Assembly (NCBI GenBank): GCA_014549065.1
Contig: JACDOX010000015.1
Span: 3,086,747 to 3,150,746, forward strand
Length of the DNA: 64,000 nt
Direction of reading: 5' to 3'
From: Cardinalis cardinalis
Lineage: Eukaryota; Chordata; Aves; Passeriformes; Cardinalidae
The position numbers and the translations under genes were made by a program. The notes below the pieces were generated by a model. That model saw nothing but the letters and a program-made list of their open reading frames with translations, was not told the DNA's origin and did not search any database. Below are positions 28,501 to 40,500 of this stretch, piece by piece. Within the stretch, counting starts at the first letter, position 1. Each line of letters starts with the position of its first letter.

Positions 28501-31500
28501 AATTTCAGGTGTTCAAGTTTGAAAGCCCTCATATACAGCAAGTACCAAATGCAAACCTGTAAATTCTAATCCTTTGATTATGGTGTCTTGAAGCTGCTCA
28601 GATAATGTGAGTAGTTAAGCTAGAAAAATATTAATTAATAATTATGTATGTTTATGCTGAGAACATGGGAGTATCTTTAGCATGTCCTGGAATATCTTAT
28701 ATATGATGATTAATTCTGCCACCCTTAGCATGTCTTATATATAACAACTAGGTAACTTCTTTAATAATTTGGTTTTTGAATTAAATTGTCTCATCTTTAT
28801 TTCATTCCAAATCATTAACCCATAAGGACAGTTTCAAAAGGGACTAGGTCCTTCTGTGCAGTTACTTTGAATCAGTTCAGTCAGTGACTATTCTGTCTCA
28901 CAGCAGGAGACACAAATAATGAACAGCGAATATATTCTTACTGCAGGGACTGTCAAAAATAACTCTGTGGAGAATGTTGGGTGGAGAAAGGGCAAAAAAT
29001 AGAAATCCATGTGCCCAGAACCAGGCACACACTCAAAGTATTCACACACACAAACACTTCTCAGATCCCAGCTGCATCACTCTTTGCCATTTACTATTGT
29101 GGTTTGAAACTTCCATCTCAACAAATATCTTGAGCATAGAGTACAAAGGGGAAAAGCACACAACTCTTAATTAAGCAGATTGCACATGAATACTGCTGAA
29201 GTAAGACTAGCAATGTGAAGCAACCTGAAAGAGCAACGGCAGAGCTCAGCAGCTGTCACTTACTGGTGAGCTCAGGGCCTCTCTCAGCTTGGATTTGTAG
29301 AGCATCCATCGGTAGCGCAGCTCCTCCAGGTCTTCAGAACTTCCCACCACAGGATGAAGATGAAGGAGGTCCTCAAAGAGCTGCTGACCATGAGGCACAC
29401 GAGACTGCAGTTCCTAAAGGCAAAGACAAGGCTCAGCAGCAACTCAGGATTCAGGAAGGCCCCACTTTTTAAATCAGCATTTGAAAAAACAGTGGTTTAC
29501 ACACACATTTATTTTTGTTGTTGCTTTTTTGGCCTGAAATAATATGAAACTCACCTGCAGGACTCCTCTAGCCTTGGACATTCCTGTGTTTAGTTTCTAA
29601 CANTCCAACAAATCTAACAAATTGCCATGGCATTTGGCTATACTCCACAGGAAGAATGAGACCAAATACTGATTTGACACTGATTTTAATAAGCTTCTTT
29701 TAATGAACACCTTTGGCTTACCACACTGGAATACACATACCAGGCTGGAAATGTCCAGCTCAACAGCTAAATGCCAGGTGCTCCTTTCCCTTCTACTCTG
29801 GTTCTGCCAGACCTTTCCTAGTAGAAAGGATGAAAATTGTCCTAAATTCCTGAGCTTCATCTACTCTAGAGTCTCATACAGCAGAGTGTATAGTGTTTGA
29901 ATTATTTGTCTATTTGTTCTTAAGGATTTTCTGGGCTTTTTTGTGGGGTGGTGGGTTTTTGGTTGGTAGGTGGAGTGGTTCTGAGTTTTGTTGTTGTTGT
30001 TTGGATTTTTTTAATTCTGAAAGAATTCACACTTATTGCAGAATTTTTCTCCATTCACCTGCTGAAAACTAACCTCAAGTTTGCTCTGATGTGNCTTAAT
30101 TTCCTCTGCAGAAGATGGAGTCCCAGCAAGAATTTTGGTCAGTTTGGTGTTTTCTCCTCGGAGCCACTCTTCAAAGTTTTGTAGGAGCTTCAAGTGGCTG
30201 CTTGCAGTTTGCCCTTCTCCCATCTTCTCCTGGGATACAGAACAACAGGAACAAAAAAGCCCTCACTGTTATAGCAGACATTTCCTTGGAAGGCCTGACT
30301 GTGAAATCTTAACCTCCAACTTTGTAACCCACATATCAGATGAAGGCAATGAAACTGTTCTTGTGAGGCTGGCATGAAGGCAGACACAGAGTCCCCATCT
30401 CACCTCCTTATGGCTGGGGTCAACATCAAAAAGGTGGAAAGCAGGTCTAGACATCCATCTGCTGTCCACAAATGCTCTTTTCTTCTTCTTGTCAGCCACT
30501 GGTCTACTTAACTGCCACTTTTTGAGGAGGCTTGGAAACACAAAACCAGAGATATCAATGCAGGGAACATCCACATTCTGACTGGGGCTATGGAAGACAG
30601 CTCTGGGGAAACAGCACTATTGTTGTTATTATTATATCGTTACTAATACTAATAACACTATTACTATTTAAGTTATTCCCAACCAGAATGTCTCCCAGCT
30701 GCACCAGGACTCTNGTTCTGACATTTCTAAGTGTTTTGTTTACTTTTATTTAGGGGACTAAAAATAATACTTTGGCAATATACCTTTCTTTCTAGTTACA
30801 GGAGGCAGTGCAATCAAACCTTCCTCAATTTTGTAATTTATTTTTTGTGCCTATTCTGACAGTATGTATGAATACAATCATACATGCAGCACACCACTAA
30901 ATATTAATACAGACTAGCAAATATGAGCAGCATTTCAGCACTACACAGTGGAGGCAAATTAAATTATGTCTTCATTTCCCAGCTAAAGAAGATTTTTAGC
31001 TCTGCTTATAGTTCTGCAGGTTTGCAAAAGGTATAAATCCCATTGCAGATATACCCTCCTCGGAGGCATTTCCAAGGAGAACAGGAATATGAGACACAGC
31101 AGCACAAGTCACCCAGTCTATGCCAAATTTCCTCTGACACACACTGGCAGTACAAGAGTGAGCCAGGCCATAAGACACTGCCTACTCCGACACGAGGTAA
31201 AGGAAGATTCACAGACATTGTGGTTCACAGTGTCTTGAAAAGGTTTTCTTAAAAGTAATGATTTTCAGTTTACAGACAATTAAATAAAATCTCATCTTGC
31301 TTCTAGCACTGTGGTATGGCTGTTCACTTTCACAGCACAGAGCATAAAGCCTCAAGTGTGTCTGTTCTTACTGCAGTAAAAAGAACCCTGTTGAAGGGAC
31401 ATCAGGAAGATCTACATGAACACTTACCCAGTTGCCATCTCCTTCAGAGATTTCCATGACTCCTTCAGCTGATCCAGCTCTGCCTGGACATGGGCAGTCT

Positions 31501-34500
31501 CCTCTGGAGAAGAATTCTCCATGACCAACTGGCCATGAGCTTCCACAAGGTGCAGCTGGATCTCCTTATCTGGAAACTCAGCCAGCAATCTCTGAAATGC
31601 AAAGCCCTGAAATTACTCCTAGGTATCCTGGGTAAAATGGAGGCTATGTCAGACTGAAGGTCATGCTCAGTCCAGCACTATGTTGGTTTTGTTGGCACTA
31701 GCTAGAACGTACCTAGAGGGAAAAAAATATGCTGTGGATGCTTCCAAAGAGTCAACATAGGTCAAAGAGCTGATGGGAGGACTTTGAGGGTGCATGATGT
31801 CAATGCACCTCCTTCTGTAGCCCTCCCATGAAAGATTTTGGTCTCCCATACGAAGGCAACAGCTGCCAGCTGAAGTATCCTGCTAGAGTGAATTTAACAT
31901 GCAAAGAACTGCTACAGAGGGAAAAGCTGGCAGCTTTGGACCAGCTCAGTTCAACAAGTAGAAGGCCAGCTAAAATGGCAAGAATGTTCAATATAATGAT
32001 GAGTCCACACAGGCAAAGGCAGGTATTGTTCAGAGAGATCACCCTGACAGGAACAGACCACCTGTCCTTGGATAATAATTTATCCATCTCAACACTGCCT
32101 ACTCATTTTCACTGTTCTTGTCTGTTACAAGGTCCCACATCCCACAACACAGGGCAAAGCATAGAGGCAACAGGAGCCAACGGTTATTGAAGGAGAAACA
32201 TACATCATTACTCTCCTGAACCAACAAANCCTCACTAGAAACCCCCATTCTTAATGTCTGAATGCTGCAAAGTGAGTAATTAACATTTTAAACTGAGATG
32301 CTTTTCTCACCTCCAGGTCTTCCAGCCTGCCCTCAGTGTTGTGCTCCCCATCAGCATCTTGGCAGGAGTCAATCCTCTCCCTAGTTACTGAGATCCACTG
32401 CTGGAGGTCAGACAGTTTGTCATTATATGCCCAGTGCTTCTGAACATGGTCTTCACTCTGCTGTATCATCATCTACAAATGATAAAAATATATCATCAAC
32501 CAAAGAAAACCAGAAGCACTTTATTTACTGGCTCTAACAGTATGATGGGCACAGAACCTCATGGGGAAAAAGGAAAAAAGCAGCTATTAATGAGAGACAA
32601 AAAACCTATTCTTTTAGCATCAGTGGTGTGGAAAACACCTCCAAGCTCCTGCAGGCCTGAATTCAACCACACGGTGGGGTATTAAGAACTAGAATAGCTC
32701 CCTTCCTTCTCAGCTGAAAGGGAATAGAGACTTTACATGTTTGGGGTTTTTGTACTCCAATCAATACCAAATACATCTGACACTCTCTGAATCAGAATAG
32801 ACTGTACAGACTTGTTTGGCAAAAGTTTGGTTCAGTGATAAATGGGATGATTGAAAATTGAAATTAGAATTCCACAGTGCATGCTCAGGTAACACTTTAG
32901 CACACACAATTTTACAGTGAACTGCATAGCAAAGGTAACTTCATGAGCTCTTCTGAGAATCTTCTGAGATTGCTCTGGAGGTCACTTTATAGGTATGTTT
33001 GCAAGCTACAAAATGCCTCAGGACAAAGAAAGTATTTATGTAACTGCAGCACTTTTCTCTCATTAACTTTTAGATCACAAAGCCATAAAAACCCCAAACA
33101 CTTTGGTACAAACCCCCTCTCCTGTAATCTGTGAAGTGCAACACCACCATGATAATATGAGTTCTTTTGGTCAGAAATCTCAGGCCCACTCCAGAAACAG
33201 TTTATATAGACAAAATCCATGTGGATGGCATCCTATCCCCAAGGGAAATCACATTAGACATAATCAGAGAATCCTGGAAGAGTTATCAAAGTCTTAAGAA
33301 TTCAGTGATTTCTTTCCCTGAAATGAAAGTATCTGTCACTCAAAGCATGTAATGTCATATGCTCAAAGATGTTTTAAAATATTTTTAAATACAGGCAACT
33401 GACAACTCCCCAGGCAACTAAAAACTTCCTTATATTACCTCCAGTGATCTCTTCAGGGCCTGAGAATCAGATGAGAGTTGGTTCATCTCATGCCTGTGTG
33501 TGGTATTTGACTGAACAAGCTTCTCTACCTCCTCCATGTGAATTGCAAGCTCTGCCAAGTCATCTTGGATCATCTGCAGAGGAAAAGACAAATTCCATGT
33601 GTGTAGTGTGCTAGGTATGGCATGGACTTTCAAAAACATACACCAATGGTAGCTTCATTTGACAGTGTGAGGAGAAAAAAACCACAGCAACAACAAGTGC
33701 CATTAGAGAAAATGAATTGCTTTGATATCTAGGAGTAAATGTTTCTGAAAAAAATGGTTGGATATCCTTTNCATGTTACTGGGAACAAAGAAGATAAGTT
33801 GCAGAGAAGTGCCAAAGGAGCCACAGTATAACCAGCAAAGAAGTGTGGTGATAACACCCTATGGTCACCAAGGATGAAGTGCCACAGTACAGGTGAGCTG
33901 TCACAGCTCACTGTGGCAGTCACGTCCCCTCTCCCTTCTCTCCTGCTCCTCTCTCCCCTCTCCCAGGTATGTAATCCCACTGTATGCCTTCAACAGGCTC
34001 TACTGTCTGTTGGACCCTTTGCTGAACCACTTCAAAACACTAACCAAAACATTATCATCTTTTCCCATTAATTTTTTTTTTTTTTATCTTGGACAGCTGA
34101 ATCAGCTGTGGAGTAAATCCAGCATGTGTCACAGCTAAGTGACAAGGTAAAGAGCAGAAAGAGGAGGATACAGAAGGAAGTGGAACAGTGGAAACTCTTT
34201 TGAGGAAGTTAACCTGAACCAATCTATCTTGTGTATTTTCACTGCTAATGGGAAGTGTCAGGATACACTTTCTTTAGCAACTAAACTAGCCCAAGAAGGT
34301 GTACCACCAACAGCTCCAGCTGCTTCTTCCTTCCTTCAAACTCAGTTTGCCAGTGCTTCATCTGCACTGCTTTAATTTCATTCACTCATGCTACAAACTG
34401 GACCAAATGAAATTATCTAACACGCAATCAAGAGGAAAGATACTGAATTCCCAATGCTAAGAAAATATGAACAAACAGGAACCACAGATAGCTGAGGATA

Positions 34501-37500
34501 ACATGGCCAAGCAATACTGTAATGTACCTGGAGTCTCTGGAGTTGTGTCTTTTTACCCAAGAGGTCAGTCTGTGGTTCCTTCTCCAGATCTAATTTGGCT
34601 TTGATGGCAGATAATTTCTTCTGCAATGGTGCAAAACCAGCATCAAAGTTCTTATGTTGCAATATCAAATTCTAGATGGAGAAATAAGAAAACAGGTCCA
34701 CCATTTAACATATATACCTTGGCATTGTGTTTTGTCAATATCTGCTTCATATTCAGGACAAACACTGAGCAACAGACCACAAATTTATTTGAATATTTGA
34801 TCAGCCTAGAAACAGGGATTAGTACTAAATTTATATGTACAAAACTGGCTTAGCAAAGACTTCATCTTTGTCTTTATCACAGTCAGAGACAGCATATGGG
34901 TTTTGTAGCTCACCTGGAGCTTGCTCTTGCTTTGCAGCAGACTTTTGTGTAGAATTTCTCTCTCCTTTGAAGCTTCAGCTACTTCTTGAAGCAAAGACTC
35001 TGCTTTTTCCTCACCAAGGACATTGTTTAGCAGATCTTTCTTTAGCTGTAACATCGTAAACTTTTCTTTGAACTGAGAGCTTTCAGCTAGAGCAGCCTGA
35101 ATGAGAAAAGTTTTCCAGTGAGATCATACCAAAAAAAAAAAAAATCATATAACCATATTATTCTCACACAAGTCACACAACCAAAGCAGTACAACAAAGT
35201 CAGGTAAAAACAGCATGCTGGGCCAACGAGGGGTAACAGAAGGTACCTGGACAGTGCCCAGTTACAGGAAAAATCTTCCTGATAATGTTAGAGGCACTAG
35301 GGCTGCATCCATTTTGTGAACAGAAAGAGAGGTAAGCTGTACTATGGAAAGAGTTGTCTGTGCAGAGGAGAGGCCTAAACAACGAACAGAAAGGACAGCT
35401 GGAATGCTCATCCTGAGGATAAATTCCATCCCTGTTCACAGACACATTTATTCTGGAGATCACAGGGATGACAAAGTAACAAACACACCTTCCTGGGCAC
35501 ATGCACTAATTGTGCATTTTAATCCCACATCTATATCACCACATAATTCTTTAACAGAGTCCACAAACTCCCCATCCAGGGAGAGCTGGGCTAATGCTAA
35601 ACAATATTATNATCATTGTTAAAGACACCTAGCACTTTCTGCAGCCTGCTCAGCTGACACTCCAGTTAACCAAATGGAAGGCAGAAAATAAGGCAATGTG
35701 CTACAACTGGAGCCAAGTAAAGAGCTCCATCCCTCCTGGGGGCTTTCCTGCCACACTGGCAGCACCTTCCAGCTGCTGCTGCCTGGCAGCTGTAGGCAGG
35801 CTTGGTCAAACCCACATTTCTGAACTTAGCAACAGCTTTGCTACCTCAATGTGAGCCAACTCTGGCTCTGGAGTCTCCAGGAGCATCTGGACCGATGGCT
35901 TCCACTGCTCAAAACTTTGCAGGGGATTTTGGATGAGTCTCCACAGCTGGGCTTCTGTATCAGTGCTCATTTTAGAAGTCTTGCTTCTAACACTGTAGGG
36001 ATAAAGTGACAACCAAGAGAAGGAATATGAAGAAATCCAAGCCCAAACATTCTATTCTTCAAGGCATGAATTAACACAATACTGGGGTGTAAAGCATACA
36101 CAACACAAAAGCCTCAGTCTGTTTTACTGCCTGAGCCTGCTGTGGTGTACCAACAGCTGCTCTGTCAGTCAGAGACATCTGACAAAACTTTATTTAGATG
36201 TCTCAGGACACATTTGTCTTCTGTGTAACCGTGTATCAGGAGCTACTTTGCTTTTCTAGTAGCCAGCAGTCTTCCCTTGTATGTGATCCTTCTTGGCTGC
36301 AGTCGCCAGTGTGATTTAACAAATCACATTATTGAAACAGCCTCGCTGACTCATGGGAGGAACAAATCAAGAGGGTCTAGAATCTAACAGCAGTTTCCTG
36401 TAAAAAACAAGGTTTTGTTTCTCTAAAAAATTACATTAAGAAGTCTTTGATAACCTTATGTTAACACAAAAAGTGAAAAATACATTTTTTTGTATTTATG
36501 TATTCAGACAGAATTATTTTAAATTTTGCAGAACTACTTGAATTTATATTAGTACATAGAGGTGATTCTGATAAAAAAGTGTTTGTATTTATGTATATGT
36601 ATCCACATATATACACAGCTCTATTATTGGNGGAAAAAAATTAAATCAGCAAACCTCCAGGCTTCTCTTAAAGAAAGCACAGCCCAAACACAGCCAAGTG
36701 ACAAGGCCCAGCAGTGACACACCCCATGCAGCTGCCTCCTGTTTTTCTCAGCTTGCAGACTCCCGCCTGATATGGCAAAATGCAGCCCAAACTTTATATT
36801 CACAGGGGAACAGTATCTTGCAAACTCACAAGACAAGCAGGTGAGAGCAATGCCAAGCAGGATCAATACTGCCTCTCCATAAACACAGAAACCTTACCTG
36901 TGTCACTGGGCCCTGACGGGGCTGAACAAAGGCAAGTTTGCAGAGGCCGAAAGCTCCGCAAATAGAAAGTTCTGACTTTACACGTCCTCTGCCATTTGCT
37001 CTGCTGCCCCTGCCAGGCTCAGTGGGAAGCTGCCAGACTTCCCAAAGAAGCCTTGGAGAGAAGCTGGCAAAGAAGCAGCTGCCATTTCCTACTCGGAGAA
37101 GTCCCTGCCTTCTTTGCTCCTCTTTCAGCTTTGTTTACTTGCTAGTTTTTAAACTGCAATTCTTTCCCACAATGACCTATAACCCTTCCAGCAGGATAGC
37201 ATACTGTGCACAGAGGGAAATAAGCTGGGATACAGGAAGAGGACTGACCTTCTTTTTTTCCCTTAAAAAAATGATCCTTTCTTCTAGTTTGCAAAATTTG
37301 CTGCAGCTTCTTTACTTCCTGATTCCAGGCAGCCTGGAAACGGAAACACTGAAGTCTGGGAGAGGCTAAACTTTCAGAGTTTCCAACCCAAGGCAAGTTT
37401 AAAACAGGAACATGCATATGAGCTGCCAGGAGAAGGGGAATAAACTCTGCCAAATAATTGCTAAGGCTGGTGAGTCACTGCAACAAACTCAACAAGGGAG

Positions 37501-40500
37501 GGCCATAATTCTTCTGAACCGTTTACTACCACAGCTCCTGTCCTGATTTTCTAGTTGCTGGCATGAAAGGCAAGCAAAATACATAAATTATTATTATAAA
37601 ATGCTAATTAGATCAAATTAGCTGCCAGCAATCTAATTTTCTTCAAACCATACACAACATTAATGATGTAAGAGCATTGCTTGAAAATGACCAGGAGCCT
37701 GCAGCTCCTAGCAAACGGCTAAAATTACAGCTTGACTGAAACATGGAGGCGGATGTAATTATCAAAAGCTTTTTTCTTCTACCCATCACCTACAATTGGA
37801 TGGCATATCACTTTTTTCTTAGGCCCCTGACAATCCCTGAGAGAAGATTTCCCCCACCATTATCAGACTTCCCAGTACCTCTGATACTGCTGTATTGCAG
37901 AGACAACACTCTCAGCATGTGGCTGCACATCTTGGGAAAACCGTAGCAGTTCCTTAAGCTGAGCCTTCAGCCTCTCAATCTTTGACTCTTCTGCAGCCAG
38001 AGCTGCTTTTGTTGCCTTAATTAAAAAAAAAAAAAAATGAACAGATCACACCTTATATAATGTCTGCCATATGAAATAAGAAGTAAGGCTGTGTCTCAGG
38101 GTATGCACAAATCCCCTATCAGTGTTTTTTTCCTGGTTATAAGGAATATGGTCTTTGCTAAGACAGAAAACATTCTCAGCAACAGTTTTTTTCCAGCAGG
38201 CTCTCTCTCCTCCCCTCACACTGCCCAGCCTCTGCACCTGATCTGCAGGGTTCACTGTTTGAACAGAGTGAATCCCAAACAGGCCTGGTTTCAGTTCACT
38301 GATTGCAGTATATAACAAGAGCTGCATTTTTGGAGTAGTCTTAAAAGTATCTGTTTGCCTGAACACATCTTTCTCAGAGACTCACATATAGAGAATGTTA
38401 ATTCTAGAGTGACTCAGGGAAACAAAAACAACTAAAACCCATGCAAATGTAGCTGGATTGAGCCAGTCTAAATTTTTCTTTTTTGCATATACTTTTCCCA
38501 GTTAGTCCTGCATAGCTCCAGATATANAAACAGCAGTGAAAGGCATTTTGAGAACAGATAATAAATACAAAACCAGCCCTTGAGAGAAAACGAGTAGTAA
38601 AGATTCTTATCTACTTAATGTATGACCATTTTTTTTGCACTCATTTTTGCAGCAGATTGGTTTTGGTGTAAATACTGCATTNTTACAATCTTGGGACTTC
38701 TTAGTACTGATGATGTGTCTGCTGGTAAAGGAAGAGAGGTACCTATCTTACAGAGGTGATGGGTATGACATAGCAATGGTCTTACCAAATACCTCAAAAA
38801 TATGTGTACTTGTGTCTCTGTGTATATATATATATGTATATATATATTCAGAGAAGTATTAATTTCCTGCTTCTTTTTAAGTGGAGCAAATTGTGTTGTT
38901 TGCTCTGTATTGTGCTCTTTTTGCATATGATCCCTTTGAACTCTGGGCACAAAGAGATGTGCCTAGAGTCTGCAGCACATCCTCCACTCTGCAGCACATG
39001 CTCCAAGCCTGCTCCTCCTGTGCAGTGTAAGATGAGGGCTGGGGCATTGATTCCATTGTTGATTCCATTGTTGGCAGTTGATTCCATTGTTGGCAGTCAC
39101 ATTTTCCTCAGTGTGTTTCACACACACTCATTCTCCTTCCTTATCATCTCTAACTAACGGGACAGGCATCTGTTGGATGTGACTATGCATGTTCAGTCTC
39201 TGGTTGCACTTGATCCTCCACACTGTAAAGAATAACAACTTACATTGCATTTTTTCCACAGAGTTACAAACTCATCTTCAGTTTTTTCCCCTTCCCCAGG
39301 GTCCAGGTCATTTTCTAGTCTCTGTAGATCTTTCCTCAGCTGCTGGATGTCTGCTTCTAATTGTCTGGCTTGGGACTCATAGGCACTTTCAGACTGTTGG
39401 ATCTTGAGCAATCTCTCCTCCTCCTCACTACTCAGCAGTTTCAACTTCTCCAAGGCTTTTCTGAGCTCTTCAAGTTCATCCTTCAGTCTTGCAGATCCAA
39501 GTGGAGAGGTATTCTGAATCACCTCTGCACACTGATTTTCAAGGTGCTTCCATTTCTTTCCACCACTCCTAATGTCTTTGGCAATTTCCTGCAAAAAGAA
39601 GTTAAATAAAGATTATCTGCAGGAATGGAAAGCTGGGGAAAAAGCTGAAATCAGTAGGAAAAAAGACCACCTCTCCTCGTTGTGTGTATTTTGGTTTTCA
39701 CTTACTATTTCAAAATAGGCCTTTTTTCAAGGGTTAGTCATCTGACTGCCTTCTAAGTAATACTGATTGTCTTTGATTCTGAAAATATTGGTTTTCATTA
39801 ATGCTTATCACCTGAGATGCCTGACAAAGAGAACAGGAGCTGCAGGCACTAGACATATATTAATAGTTGGATCTCAGAGATTTTAAGTTAAACATTAAAA
39901 GCATTGGCACCAAAATAAAGGATATTGTTCTCAAAACTGGTATTTTCATCACCAGCTCTAAACTCTCAAAAACTGTGAACCTTCAGGGTCCATTTGGATC
40001 ATGTTTACCAAATCTGATTTATTTAAACAAGATTCTCAAAGAATCACATAACCATTGGAGCTCAGGCTTTAAGGAAAACAAACCAGACTAGTTTGTGACT
40101 CATACTGGAAGAACCATACATACAAACAGTTTCAGGACCTCATACAACTCATCTGCCCTAGCCCATGCTAAAATCACCATCTATTTTGTATGTGTAATTC
40201 TTTTCTCAAGAACATCCTTGTATGGTTTGAGCAACACATATGGCCATGAAAAACACACAATTCTAGCTCCTTGTTAGAGCTATATTGTTCAAGGACCTTC
40301 AGTGCCTTTAGCTTGTCCTCTGCTGAACTCTTGGTTGCTCCTCCAATGCAGCAGTTTAATTTCTCTGTGACGCCACTCAGCCACGACTGAAACTGGTTGA
40401 CACTGGCGCTGTACTGCTCATGTTCCTTGGTTATCGTTTCAAGCAGTTTCACTCTGTTCTGTAACAAGAGACATCAGAAGTGGTGAGAACTGTGCTTATC

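Larger units (their letters stand above)
16516..29263 (-). other. SYNE3: SYNE3 last intron (12.7 kb)
   Basis: This intron lies between the final spectrin-repeat exon and the KASH exon, and is the longest intron between coding exons. It contains the 27-bp array, a poly-T/TG tract, a 14-bp duplication and a 16-base palindrome at 25090. No convincing extra exon was found, though a short in-phase exon could be hidden here. Confidence 0.8.

Noticed and set aside
36938..37369. 143-codon plus-strand frame
   Set aside because: It lies in a SYNE3 intron with a biased, low-complexity translation and no recognised domain.
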